Notes under the pieces: generated by a model | Databases searched by the model: none | What the model was told of the DNA's origin: nothing | The model's input: the letters and a program-made list of their open reading frames with translations, nothing else | Shown: positions 1 to 9,616 of the stretch, one piece after another | Layout: every line of letters starts with the position of its first letter | How positions within the stretch are numbered: the stretch's first letter is position 1 | NCBI GenBank assembly: GCA_023391695.1 | Contig: JAEWAK010000064.1 | Coordinates: 1 to 64,000 of the forward strand | Reading direction: 5' to 3' | Source of the DNA: Bacillota bacterium | GTDB lineage: Bacteria; Bacillota; Clostridia; Lachnospirales; Lachnospiraceae | DNA length: 64,000 nt | Translations under genes and position numbers: made by a program

Positions 1-55
1 TTCCTCCGGGATCGAAAGATTCCTGGTTTGACGGATGATTATCAAATGTAGTTAT

Positions 56-127
56 TCCTCGATAGCTCAATGGTAGAGCACACGGCTGTTAACCGTGGGG
101 TTGTTGGTTCGAGTCCAACTCGGGGAG
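56..127 (+). tRNA. tRNA-Asn (GTT)
   Basis: A 72-nt cloverleaf can be folded by eye. The acceptor arm is TCCTCGA (56-62) with TCGGGGA (120-126), the D-stem GCTC starts at 65, the anticodon loop is CTGTTAA, and the T-loop is GGTTCGAGTCC. Anticodon GTT reads asparagine codons. No CCA is encoded. It lies 79 nt ahead of tRNA-Cys, and the two mark the chromosomal edge of the island. Confidence 0.95.
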
Positions 128-157
128 TTATTCGTAAATAAGACATATCTTAATAGC

Positions 158-186
158 TTGACGAATAAAAAGCTTATTGTTATAAT
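158..186 (+). promoter_or_regulatory. sigma-A promoter of tRNA-Cys
   Basis: TTGACG (158-163) and a perfect TATAAT (181-186) are separated by 17 bp. The tRNA starts 20 nt downstream of the -10 box. This is a near-consensus housekeeping promoter and gives tRNA-Cys a start separate from tRNA-Asn. Confidence 0.8.
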
Positions 187-205
187 ACAATAGTGATGTA
201 GTTAT

Positions 206-276
206 GGCGACATAGCCAAGTGGTAAGGCATGGGTCTGCAACACCCTGATCACCAGTTCAAATCTGGTTGTCGCCT
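206..276 (+). tRNA. tRNA-Cys (GCA)
   Basis: The acceptor stem is GGCGACA (206-212) with TGTCGCC (269-275). The D-arm is GCCA..TGGT, the anticodon loop contains TGCA with anticodon GCA (238-240), and the T-arm is CCAG-TTCAAAT-CTGG. The broken integrase at 413-1177 is transcribed toward this gene, so its 3' end is the natural candidate attachment site of the island. Confidence 0.95.
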
Positions 277-288
277 CTCTTCATAATT

Positions 289-332
289 AGCACAAGTCCT
301 TATATGAATTGGATTTGTGCTAAATTTTTTTT
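289..332 (+). terminator. Rho-independent terminator after tRNA-Cys
   Basis: AGCACAAGTCC (289-299) pairs with GGATTTGTGCT (311-321), with one G-T pair. A run of eight T's interrupted by AAA follows. It ends the tRNA-Cys transcript and may also separate it from the convergent integrase remnant. Confidence 0.75.
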
Positions 333-412
333 ATTTAGCTATATACCTCTAGATTATTTAAAACCGTTAGATACCGTTAATAATTATAATATATAATGTG
401 TATAGTTATAAT

Positions 413-1177
413 CTAAATATTTGTCAAAGTCTCAACAGCATTTAATTTATCTCGGTTGTCCATATGGATGTACGTATTGTAAGTTATAGACGTGTTACCA
501 TGGACTAGCAAGTCACTAACTATCTTTATATTTCCTTCTGACTGTAATAGAATACTTGCAAAAGAATGCCGTAAAGAATGGGTTCCAATATGATTTAATC
601 CAGATTTTATTATCAAACGATCCAAACAAGATTGAAAGCTACGATGCGTTACTATCTCTCCTAATCTAGTGCATACAACAAATTGGCTTTTAATATGATA
701 CTTTTCATTGTATTCGGCAATGCATTCTAAAGCCTTAATAGCCTGAGTGTTTAATGGAATATATCGTACACCATTTAATGTTTTAGCATCAGAGATAATA
801 CGTTTAGTTTTTGTAATCGAATTTTCATCCCTATTTATTACTGTACTTGCACTTACGTTGATATAAGCTAATCGTTTGTTGTAGTCAATTTTATCCCAAG
901 TTAGTGCTAGGAGTTCTCCACTTCGTAAACCGATGTTTAACATAAATACAATTGCAGGAGCGTACTGATAAATTGGATCTCCATTCTTTTTAATAAGAGA
1001 AGCAGTACTTAATAGTTGCTTAAATTCTTCTTTTGATAGAGATGTAATTTTTTTAGTTTTTACTGGCATATTTATCTGTTTAGGTAAGATTACGCCAGTA
1101 ACAGGATTATGTAACATATCACGCGACATTACCGCTTGTTTAAAGCATGAGTTTAGTAATTCATAAATTTCATGAGA
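413..1177 (-). pseudogene. Tyrosine recombinase (phage/ICE integrase), N-terminally truncated
   Basis: This is the C-terminal catalytic part of a Tn916/lambda-type site-specific recombinase. Visible signatures are the GLRSGELLALTWDKI region with the first catalytic Arg, THSLRHSFASILLQ (the His-x-x-Arg box), and the final Tyr in the NTYIHMD segment. Such integrases usually run about 370-400 residues. Here the frame opens just after a TAA at 1178-1180, and the coding sense continues upstream of the first Met as HEIYELLNSCFKQAV, which is the end of the core-binding domain. The SAM-like arm-binding part is therefore missing. It sits at the island edge and points at tRNA-Cys, as expected for a tRNA-integrated element. 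It is probably inactive. Confidence 0.85.
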
Positions 1178-1180
1178 TTA

Positions 1181-1880
1181 GGCATCTTTAAAGAAGTTTA
1201 CCTTTCAGGTCTGCTTATCTGTATAGTACGTGGAAATATACCGAAAATTGGTGTATAATACAGTAAAATGCTATCTGGAGAAATAAATCTGGGATTAGTA
1301 AAAATAGCAATTTTTGAAGAACTCGAAAAATAGTAAGACAAAGGAAGAAAAATCATGTGATTATTAAAAAAGAACTCGAAAGAAATTCATTCTGATTTAA
1401 GTCATATTAAGAAATAACTCAATGAGGCTACAGATAATTAAAATGGATTTAAAAAAGATGAGATAATTAAACATATTAACTTATCAATAGGATTTAGAAG
1501 AGAGATTAGAAGAACTATTTGCAATATAATGCAAAAAAACGAATTAGGGAAATAGATGAAGAATTACGAAAATAATAGTGATTATAGGATTTTATACGGA
1601 TAAGCATTAAGAAAATCCAAAGTTATCATAAATGCACTTGATGCAAAAAATGAATATCGGTTAATTTAAAAGTTAACGGGAAAGCAAAATCAAGTATAGA
1701 GCAAGTGATATGCAATATAATTTTTTATAATTCACGGACATATGATGGAAAACAATATGCTATACTTTATTTAAACTTTTGCATGGAAATAAATTAATAT
1801 AATAGATAAAATATGCTTACTGTGATAAAATAAATTTATGTTTACTTTATGTTATTGGTCTGAATTATATAAAATTTGAG
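1181..1880. other. Degraded coding remnants, no intact gene
   Basis: About 700 nt of very AT-rich sequence have no convincing intact reading frame. Short broken stretches look formerly coding on the plus strand. One around 1490-1530 reads DLEERLEELFAI before a stop, and the next around 1530-1570 reads KKRIREIDEELRK. Both are charged and helical, like small phage or ICE proteins, but they carry frameshifts and stops. No promoter for the methyltransferase operon was pinned down here. The first gene's ribosome site (GAGGTG) lies at 1878-1883. Confidence 0.5.
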
Positions 1881-1889
1881 GTGTGGAAA

Positions 1890-3677
1890 ATGAATAGTAT
1901 TACTGAATTTGAAAATCTGTATAAGAGGGATATTCCTTCAACAAGAACGGGGTTGTTTTATAATTTATTTTCCTATCCAACTAAAATCTCACCAGAAGTA
2001 ATTGCACTTTACATAGCGACACACACCGAAGTAGGAGATACTGTTCTTGACGTGTTTGGAGGAAGCGGAACAACCGCCTTAGCAGCTAAATTATGTGAAA
2101 ATCCAACAGATAAATTATTTGCGTTGGAAAAGCAATTTGATGTGAAAGCAAAATGGGGAAGTCGTAAAGTAATTATTTACGAACTTGGAAAATATGGTTC
2201 GTTTGCAACGCAAGTTATTTGTAATCCTCCAGATAGTATAGAATTTAAGAATGCATTTAAAGATTATTATAAGAAAGCATATATGCAATTAGAAAGGGTA
2301 TACTCAGCAAAGGATGAAAATGGAGAACCAGGTGAAATTAGACATATAGTGTGGAGCGATGTTATTAAATGTACTCATTGTAAAAACGAAGTTAACTATT
2401 ATGATGTGGCAGTAAAATATGAACCATTAAAGATAGAGAAATCAGGGTTATGTCCTATTTGCGGTATGGAAATAACCTTTGATAGTTGTGAACATGTAGT
2501 AGAGAATGTTTATGATGCTTTATTAAATCAAAAGGTAGATAGAAAAAAAAGAGTACCAGTTAAAGTGTATGGAGAATCAAATGGAAAGAAATGGGCTCGA
2601 CTTGCTAATGATGATGATCGAAAATTGATTGATGAGTGTGAAAAGCTCTCATATTCATCAAATGATATTTCAAAACGTATAGAATGGGGAGATTTATATA
2701 GATCAGGATATCATAAAGGGATAACACATCTACACCATTTTTATACAAGGCGTAATTATCATGTTATGTCTGTTTTATGGTCTCTAACAGACCAATACAA
2801 GAGTGACATAGCCAATGCAATAAAACTGTTATTACTATCATATAATGCAGCTCATTCGACTTTAATGACGAGAGTTGTTGCAAAAAAGAATTCAAAAGAT
2901 TTTGTACTAACAGGCGCACAGTCAGGAGTGTTATACGTTAGTAGCCTTCCTGTTGAAAAAAATATTTTAAAAGGTATTAAGCGAAAAGCCAATAATTTTA
3001 TTGAAGCTTTTAATTTTGTAAATAAATGTACTGGGGTAACAGAAGTAGTTAATGCTAGTAGTACGGAACTGAAAATAAAGAGTTCCTCTGTAGATTATGT
3101 GTTTACTGATCCTCCTTTTGGAGATTATATTCCATATGCAGAAGTAAACCAGATAAATGAATTGTGGCTTAATGAAACCACCGATAGAAAGGATGAGGTT
3201 ATTATAAGCCAATCGCAGAATAAAAACCTAGATAAATACGGAAAAATGATGCATCAAGTGTTTACAGAAATATATAGGGTATTGAAACCTAAGGGTATGG
3301 CAACGGTTGTTTTTCATTCATCTAAAGCAAAAGTATGGGAATCAATGTGTAATACACTGAATAATTCTAATTTTCATATTAGCCAAGCATCTGTGCTTAA
3401 CAAAGTACAGAGCAGTTTCAAGCAGGTAGTTGATATTGATTCTGTACAGGGAGATCCAATGATGCTTCTTTCAAAAGATTTGACCTTAGAATCAAATGAG
3501 GACAAAGAAAATGTTTTGATACAAATGGCTGAGGAAAGTATCTTAAATGGGAATTTAGATGAAAGACTTATATATTCTCGTTATCTCTCAGAATGCTTAA
3601 AAACAGGTAAAAAAATTACTATTGATGCTAAAGAAGCATATAAATATATACGGTGGAGGCTTGAAGTTGTTTCATGA
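1890..3677 (+). CDS. DNA methyltransferase with split domain and Zn-knuckle insert (DPPF type)
   Basis: This is a predicted SAM-dependent DNA amino-methyltransferase (N4-C or N6-A). Motif I, DVFGGSGTT, lies near residues 57-65 and the catalytic motif IV, DPPF, near residue 410, so motif order is I then IV with a long insert between. The insert has two CxxC pairs (CTHC near 164, CPIC near 191) that suggest a zinc ribbon. The general architecture resembles Zn-ribbon adenine-specific methylases (the COG1743/DUF1156-like group). A GTG at 1881 is possible, but ATG 1890 is better spaced from GAGGTG. Its end overlaps the next start by 4 nt (ATGA), so translation is coupled. It is the first gene of a four-gene cassette and is much more AT-rich than the flanking chromosome, which fits transfer. 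Recognition sequence and base specificity cannot be read from the sequence. Confidence 0.85.
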   Translation: MNSITEFENLYKRDIPSTRTGLFYNLFSYPTKISPEVIALYIATHTEVGDTVLDVFGGSGTTALAAKLCENPTDKLFALEKQFDVKAKWGSRKVIIYELGKYGSFATQVICNPPDSIEFKNAFKDYYKKAYMQLERVYSAKDENGEPGEIRHIVWSDVIKCTHCKNEVNYYDVAVKYEPLKIEKSGLCPICGMEITFDSCEHVVENVYDALLNQKVDRKKRVPVKVYGESNGKKWARLANDDDRKLIDECEKLSYSSNDISKRIEWGDLYRSGYHKGITHLHHFYTRRNYHVMSVLWSLTDQYKSDIANAIKLLLLSYNAAHSTLMTRVVAKKNSKDFVLTGAQSGVLYVSSLPVEKNILKGIKRKANNFIEAFNFVNKCTGVTEVVNASSTELKIKSSSVDYVFTDPPFGDYIPYAEVNQINELWLNETTDRKDEVIISQSQNKNLDKYGKMMHQVFTEIYRVLKPKGMATVVFHSSKAKVWESMCNTLNNSNFHISQASVLNKVQSSFKQVVDIDSVQGDPMMLLSKDLTLESNEDKENVLIQMAEESILNGNLDERLIYSRYLSECLKTGKKITIDAKEAYKYIRWRLEVVS

Positions 3678-5575
3678 TTTCTATAACAGATAAAAAACGT
3701 AAATACTTAGGACAATATTTTACCAATTTCGAGTTATGTGAGTATATTATTAAGAAATCCGATATACCAAACATAGATACGGCAAAGATTATCGATCCGA
3801 TGTGTGGTAGCGGCAATATGATAAGAGCGGCTATTAAAAACGGTGCAAATAAAAAAAATGTCTATGGAGTAGAAATTGATAAAACGATAATGGAACAAAA
3901 TTTAGATATATTCAGAGACTTAAACATTATTAATGGTGATGCTTTTGACTTAAATACATATAAAACTATTGGGTATAAGAAATGGGATTTTGTTATTACG
4001 AATCCCCCATATGTAAGATACCAGACTACTTCAAAAACTAAAGAAAGTTATGAGTTAGAGCCAGGTGTTATTCGTAAGAATTTATATGATATCATAGAAA
4101 ATATTTCTTATATCACAAATGAAGAAAAGGATATCTACAAGAAGGTAATAAATGAATATTCAGGTCTTTCAGATTTAGCAGTACCTTCTTGGATATTATG
4201 TATGGCAATGACTAAAATCAATGGTAATTTTGCGATTGTTTTACCTGATTCATGGATTAATCGAGAGTATGCAGTAAAGGTGATATATGCCTTTATTAAA
4301 TCATTTAAGATTAAGTATTTATTAGAAGATACAGATTGTACATTATTCAACGATGCTCAAGTGAAAACAAATATTATAATAGCTACTAAAAGAGAAAAAA
4401 TAATTGACATAAAGGATATTTATAATGAGGAATACGAAATAGGGAAAATAAGAGATATAACTGGGTTAGATAATATTATATTTTATACTTCTAGCATGAA
4501 GCCATTAATTGGTATCCTTGAAAGAAATTCGGTACAATTAAAAACATTTAGCGATTATAATTTTTTTATAAGGAAGAATAACTCGGGGGTCGCAGGACTT
4601 CTTGAGAAAATAGGTATAGACAACAAGATAAATAATATAAAAAGCTTATCAAATTACGGCATAAATGTAGGACAAGGCTTACGTACAGGAGCTAATAAAT
4701 TTTTCTATTTGGAATGTATGGAAGATTTGGGAAATGTTGAATTATTACAAGCTGATAAAGTTTGGGAATTGGAATCATTTTTAGTACCAAAAACTTATTT
4801 GTGTAAGACAATTAAAAATCAAAATGATTTACCAGAGGGATATAAAATCGAAGGTAAGAAACTTAAAAATAGGCTACTATACATTGAGAATGCAGTTACC
4901 ACAAAGGATTGGGAAAATTGTAATGACTTATGTAAAATAAAATATGAGATAATGCCCCCTGAACTAAACAAATATGTTTTAAAGGTACAAGAAAAGCAAA
5001 TAAATATCGAGGGTCAATTAAAATTTGTATATGAATTATCAGCAGTTAAAACTAATGTTAGCACCCAAAATGGTATTAGTAGGTTTTGGTATATGTTGCC
5101 CAATCTGCAAGATAGACATAAACCATTATTATGTGTACCCAGAATAAACTATAAAGATGTAAAATTTTATAAATGTAATGATGAGTTAATCGTGGATGCT
5201 AATTTCTCCACACTTTGGTTACAAGATATAAATTTAAAAAATCATTATGCAGTTTTTTCTGTTTTTAATTCTATATGGATAAGAGCTCAACTAGAAAGTA
5301 TTGCTACGGTTATGGGTGGAGGTGCATTAAAGGTAGAAGCTACTCACATTAAAAAGTTACTTTTACCAGATTTAGATAAAGCGGAATTAGAATCATTAAA
5401 CAAATTAGGTCACAAGCTAGAAAATTCTTCGCAAAATAATATTCCTAAGATATTAAAAAAAATTGATGAATTAGTGATTAATAATTTATTTGGCGTCGAT
5501 TCATTTGAAAAAATCTATTTATACTTAAATAATTACGTTGAATTGAAAAAACGAGAAAGGGATAGGAGAAGGTGA
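3674..5575 (+). CDS. N6-adenine DNA methyltransferase, TaqI/Eco57I-like
   Basis: This 633-residue protein has the hallmarks of a gamma-class adenine methylase: GQYFTNFELCEYI (motif X region, residues 13-25), IIDPMCGSGNM (motif I, SAM binding, 39-49) and VITNPPYVRYQ with catalytic NPPY at 110-113. The C-terminal half should hold the target-recognition region, ending in the typical LESIATVMGGGALKVEATHIKKLLLPDL stretch that Eco57I/TaqI-like enzymes carry (here 5290-5380). ATG 3674 overlaps the upstream stop in an ATGA junction. The end overlaps the next start in TGATG. It is one of three adjacent methylase genes, so it may methylate one strand of an asymmetric site or supply a separate host-protecting mark. 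Confidence 0.9.
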   Translation: MISITDKKRKYLGQYFTNFELCEYIIKKSDIPNIDTAKIIDPMCGSGNMIRAAIKNGANKKNVYGVEIDKTIMEQNLDIFRDLNIINGDAFDLNTYKTIGYKKWDFVITNPPYVRYQTTSKTKESYELEPGVIRKNLYDIIENISYITNEEKDIYKKVINEYSGLSDLAVPSWILCMAMTKINGNFAIVLPDSWINREYAVKVIYAFIKSFKIKYLLEDTDCTLFNDAQVKTNIIIATKREKIIDIKDIYNEEYEIGKIRDITGLDNIIFYTSSMKPLIGILERNSVQLKTFSDYNFFIRKNNSGVAGLLEKIGIDNKINNIKSLSNYGINVGQGLRTGANKFFYLECMEDLGNVELLQADKVWELESFLVPKTYLCKTIKNQNDLPEGYKIEGKKLKNRLLYIENAVTTKDWENCNDLCKIKYEIMPPELNKYVLKVQEKQINIEGQLKFVYELSAVKTNVSTQNGISRFWYMLPNLQDRHKPLLCVPRINYKDVKFYKCNDELIVDANFSTLWLQDINLKNHYAVFSVFNSIWIRAQLESIATVMGGGALKVEATHIKKLLLPDLDKAELESLNKLGHKLENSSQNNIPKILKKIDELVINNLFGVDSFEKIYLYLNNYVELKKRERDRRR

Positions 5576-8500
5576 TGAGTGAAAGAGTAAATATGGAAAA
5601 AATGCGTCAATATGCAAATTCAGCTATTCAATTAAGAATTGAGGGAAAGGTAGAAGATGTATTAAGGCACAATTTATCAATGTGGATGCCTCAAGTATTT
5701 ACTGATAATCCACAATGGATATGGGAACATGTCTATGGAACCGAAGAGAAAGTAAATTTTGTATCTGAAAGTGGAAGTAATAGGGGGTTTATCGATTCTT
5801 TAGTAGGAAAGACAGCCATTGAATATGAAAAGAATTTAACTATAAAATCTACATTTGAGCACGGGTATAATCAGGTAAAAGATTATTGTGCAGGTATCTT
5901 GAATAAGGGAATTTTAGCAGAAGATATTATTGGTGTATTATCAGATACAGTTCACTGGTATTCATTTAGTGTTCAAATAATTTCAGAACCAAATGCTAAT
6001 GGCTTATATGGGCGGGATAATTTAATTCTTAATGAAATAGAAGTCATTTTTTTAGAAGAAAATACAGATAATAATATAATACTTTTAGCAGATTTTTTAC
6101 AAAAGTATTTAGGAAGAACAGGAGCGCGCCAACTAAACGCAAAAAGATTGTCACGTGATATGGGTCTATATAGTGAGTTTTGTAATCAATATATTAACAC
6201 AATAAGTAGGGTTATTGATAGCGCTTTTTCGGAAAAACCACATTATGCAGATTTAATTAAAAACTTATGGAGTAACTTTATTTCATATATTGGAGGAAGC
6301 AATAGTGGCTTCGTTAATTCTAGTTATGTTAATGAATTTTATATAATTTCTTTAGCAAAATTTTTATGTGCAAATATTATAGAGGAAAAAGGCTTATTAA
6401 GTGAAGAAAAGCAAATATTAGCAATATTAGATGGAACATATTTCAAGAATAAAGGATATGCAAATCTCGTTGAGTATGATTATTTTGGTTGGATTAATAA
6501 TACACCATATGCTCAAGATTTAATTCCTGTTCTTCGTAAAATACAAGAAGATTTATTGGTATATGATTATAAGCTGATAAATACGGAAGATTTATTTGGA
6601 TCATTAGTTGCGCAGCTATCACAAAGAGAACAAAGAATATTACTCGGGCAAGAAGAAACTCCCCAGTGGCTTGCTGCGAAGATGGTAGAACGTGCATTGG
6701 ATTTATTACCAGAGGGGAAATATCCACGTTTTATAGATATGTGCTGTGGTTCGGGAGTTTTTATCGTTGAGACATTAAAACAAACTCAGATGAAATATCA
6801 TATATCTGAAGATGATGGTGACAAAGGTATTCAAATATTACATGAATCCATATTGGGATTTGATATTGATCCATTAGCAGTTATGTTATCTCGTGTAAAC
6901 TGGGTCATAATTATGAAGAAGTATATACCCTATGCTTCAAGTGAATTAATAATTCCTGTTTTTCATGCTGATTCATTATTTATAAAAACACCTATAGCAG
7001 AGAACATAGGATCAGATTATCAAGAGCAATTACATAAGTTGAATTTTGGTGGCAAAACTATACTACTTCCGGGATTTTTACTTGATCAACACAATAGAAG
7101 ACTTTTTGATTATTTTATGCAAAGTTGCTATAGAATGGCAGAAGCTCGTGCTAATAACAATAACATCTTGACTGAATTATATATTGACCCTTTGATAAAT
7201 AGTATTATTAGAGAAATTTCAAGTGATCTTAGTCAGGAACAAATAGATGAGCTTAAAAACTTTGGATTTGAATTAACTACAATACTAGAAAAATTGCAAC
7301 GAAGTGGTTTAAATGGTATTTGGCCTTTTATTTTGAGCAATACCTATAGACCAGCATTGGTATCAAAGCAGTTCAATGGAATCGTGTCAAATCCACCTTG
7401 GTTAGCTATGAGTAAGCTTAAGGATAACCCCTATAAGAACGAATTGAATATAAGAGCCGAGCAGCTAGGAATCAAACCTTACGGGTCCTCACATCTTCAT
7501 GTTGAATTAGCGACAATATTTTTGTTGCAGTCAATAGAGCATTATCTTGGAGAAGATGCTATTTTTGAATGTATCATTCCAGAGAGCATATTAAAAGGAT
7601 ACCAACATGAACCATTCAGAAAGCTACAAAGTAACATTGATAATAGAAAGATTGATTTGAATATTGATGAAATATGGGAAATAGATGAGCAGACATTTAA
7701 AAATAAAGCTATTGTTCTGTTAGGAAATAACAAAAGTGTTTCTGAAGTAAAGAGTACTTTTACTGGAAGATTAGTAACAGAAAAGGAAACTCAAGTTTGT
7801 ACATATAAAACTATACACCAGGGTAAAAGAAGTGCGTGGACTAATAATATGGAAGCTATAGATGTATCTGATGTGATTGAACCGCTTCACTTCGTACAGG
7901 GCGCTGATATTATGCCAAGAACATTAAATTTTTATCACGCAGATCTTCAACCTAACGGCAGATGGTCCTTAAGATCTATAAGGAAAAATAATGATAATAA
8001 ATCATACTTATTAGCAGATGCAAAAAAGAACTTATCATTTACTATGGATATTACTAATATACATGATGACTTTATGTATAAATGTTACATGTCACACCAC
8101 TTAACTCCATTCCATTTAAGCGATCCAGAGGATGTTTTTATGCCATTAATTAGATTAGATAATGGATGGTTAACACCTTCTATGGAACAACTTGTCTCAA
8201 TGGGAGCAAATACAAATAATGCTATTGACCTAATACTTAACGAAGCACGATTATCCATTGACGAATATAATAGGAAATTAAATTTTAGAAGAAAACTTGA
8301 CTATCAGATTTTAACAAAGAATACATATTTGATAGTAACCGGAGCGGGTGGAAGTTATCCTTGTGCTGCATATTCTCAATTAGATGAACATATAAAAGTT
8401 GATAAAATTATTATTGACCAAACATTGTATTGGGATGTTGTAACAAGCGAGGAAGAGGCATTGTATATAGTCGGAATGTTAAACAGCAATGCCTTATCAA

Positions 8501-8787
8501 AGGCTATATCTGAATTTCAACCAGAAGGATTACAGGGAAGAAGACATATACATACATTAACATTTGATATAACACCTAAGTTTGATTTGAATAATGAATT
8601 GCATATTGAAGTTGCGAATCGAACCCGTGAACTAATTACACAGATTAACGATCAGACAATAATTAACAACTGTTACAATCCTAACAATGGTGCTTTAAGA
8701 TCAAGAAGAACTAGGATACGAAATTTGATCAATAGTCTTCCTGCTTATAATTTATATGAGCAGGCATGCAGTTATATCTACACTTGA
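5575..8787 (+). CDS. Large methyltransferase with N-terminal nuclease-like domain (type IIG/ISP-like)
   Basis: This is a predicted bifunctional protein of about 1070 residues. The N-terminus has RGFIDSLVGKTAIEYEKNL (about residues 70-88): an Asp, then E-Y-E-K, resembling a PD-(D/E)XK core with an ExE variant as in BamHI-type folds. A helical linker follows. FIDMCCGSGVFIVETLK (about 387-403) is SAM motif I, and VSNPPWLAMSK (near 606) is the NPPW catalytic motif of an N6-adenine methylase. The last 350 residues probably bind the target sequence. ATG 5575 was chosen because AGGAGAAGG lies just upstream; GTG 5572 is the alternative. PglX of BREX is a similar size, but the rest of BREX is absent. 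Nuclease activity is an inference from a weak motif. Confidence 0.8.
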   Translation: MSERVNMEKMRQYANSAIQLRIEGKVEDVLRHNLSMWMPQVFTDNPQWIWEHVYGTEEKVNFVSESGSNRGFIDSLVGKTAIEYEKNLTIKSTFEHGYNQVKDYCAGILNKGILAEDIIGVLSDTVHWYSFSVQIISEPNANGLYGRDNLILNEIEVIFLEENTDNNIILLADFLQKYLGRTGARQLNAKRLSRDMGLYSEFCNQYINTISRVIDSAFSEKPHYADLIKNLWSNFISYIGGSNSGFVNSSYVNEFYIISLAKFLCANIIEEKGLLSEEKQILAILDGTYFKNKGYANLVEYDYFGWINNTPYAQDLIPVLRKIQEDLLVYDYKLINTEDLFGSLVAQLSQREQRILLGQEETPQWLAAKMVERALDLLPEGKYPRFIDMCCGSGVFIVETLKQTQMKYHISEDDGDKGIQILHESILGFDIDPLAVMLSRVNWVIIMKKYIPYASSELIIPVFHADSLFIKTPIAENIGSDYQEQLHKLNFGGKTILLPGFLLDQHNRRLFDYFMQSCYRMAEARANNNNILTELYIDPLINSIIREISSDLSQEQIDELKNFGFELTTILEKLQRSGLNGIWPFILSNTYRPALVSKQFNGIVSNPPWLAMSKLKDNPYKNELNIRAEQLGIKPYGSSHLHVELATIFLLQSIEHYLGEDAIFECIIPESILKGYQHEPFRKLQSNIDNRKIDLNIDEIWEIDEQTFKNKAIVLLGNNKSVSEVKSTFTGRLVTEKETQVCTYKTIHQGKRSAWTNNMEAIDVSDVIEPLHFVQGADIMPRTLNFYHADLQPNGRWSLRSIRKNNDNKSYLLADAKKNLSFTMDITNIHDDFMYKCYMSHHLTPFHLSDPEDVFMPLIRLDNGWLTPSMEQLVSMGANTNNAIDLILNEARLSIDEYNRKLNFRRKLDYQILTKNTYLIVTGAGGSYPCAAYSQLDEHIKVDKIIIDQTLYWDVVTSEEEALYIVGMLNSNALSKAISEFQPEGLQGRRHIHTLTFDITPKFDLNNELHIEVANRTRELITQINDQTIINNCYNPNNGALRSRRTRIRNLINSLPAYNLYEQACSYIYT

Positions 8788-8896
8788 TTGAAATAAAGGA
8801 TAGATTATAATAATCTTGTGACTTCAGTGAAAAAACATTACTTATTTATATAAAGAGGAATTAACCTTTGTAAATGTAAAATTCAATAAAATTAAA

Positions 8897-9616
8897 TTGG
8901 ATGAGATTGGAAAATACATGAATGAAGTAATAACGGGAATATTTAGACATGAATGTAATGGGAGATTTCTATGTGAAGTAGAGATAGATGGAAATAATGA
9001 GTTATGCTATGTTGCTTCTTCTGCAAAGTTAAATAAATATATTAATTTAATTGATAAAAAGGTATATTTATCGAAAAATAAAGGTAAAAATACAAAAACA
9101 AAGTATTCATTGTTTGCAATGGAAGATGTTAAGGGTAATGTGATTCTTTTAAATTTAAATCAAGTGAATTTGCTCTTAAAGGATTATTTGATTGAGAAAG
9201 GGGTTGAAAGAGAAAAGGTAAAATCAGAAATTACATTAGATAATGGTCTAAAAGTTGATCTAGCTTATATAGGTAATACAAATATTATTTATGAAGCTAA
9301 AACAATATTATCTCAAGAGAATAAAGCAATATTTCCTAGCGCAAAAACGAAGAGAGTAAAAACACAGTTAGAAAAGATGATGTCTTTGTTAGCAAAAGGT
9401 TATCAAATAAAATATTGCTTTTTCATTTTAAATCCAGATATTACCATTGTTGAAATAGACAGAAATAACAAGGAAATATATAAATTGTTTTATGAAGCGA
9501 TTTGTTTAAAGATGGATATATACATCTTTAGGACATATTGGAATGGTACGGTTTTCTGTATTAAAGAAGATAATGATTTAAAAAAGGATTTTCTATTTAA
9601 AATCAAAGAACGATGA
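8897..9616 (+). CDS. SfsA-family PD-(D/E)XK nuclease-like protein
   Basis: This 239-residue protein lines up with SfsA (sugar fermentation stimulation protein) along its length. An OB-like N-terminus starts GIFRHECNGRFLCEVEIDG, and the residue pattern VKSEITLDNGLKVDLAYI then IIYEAKTILS matches SfsA's SEV..RIDFML then YIEVKS. FPSAKTKRVKTQLEKMM matches the SfsA FPDAVTERGQKHL segment. Putative catalytic residues are E111, D121, E133 and K135. The N-terminal SfsA signature NTGR is replaced by SSAKL. It lies 109 nt after the third methylase in the same orientation with equally AT-rich codon use, so here it is probably a cassette component rather than the housekeeping sfsA. The start is uncertain: TTG 8897 or ATG 8918. 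Confidence 0.7.
   Translation: MDEIGKYMNEVITGIFRHECNGRFLCEVEIDGNNELCYVASSAKLNKYINLIDKKVYLSKNKGKNTKTKYSLFAMEDVKGNVILLNLNQVNLLLKDYLIEKGVEREKVKSEITLDNGLKVDLAYIGNTNIIYEAKTILSQENKAIFPSAKTKRVKTQLEKMMSLLAKGYQIKYCFFILNPDITIVEIDRNNKEIYKLFYEAICLKMDIYIFRTYWNGTVFCIKEDNDLKKDFLFKIKER

Noticed and set aside
1890..9616. Assignment of the methylase cassette to BREX or DISARM
   Set aside because: No PglZ, BrxC or Lon (BREX) and no DrmA/DrmB/DrmD helicase or phospholipase-D gene (DISARM) is present. Only methylases and an SfsA-type protein are.
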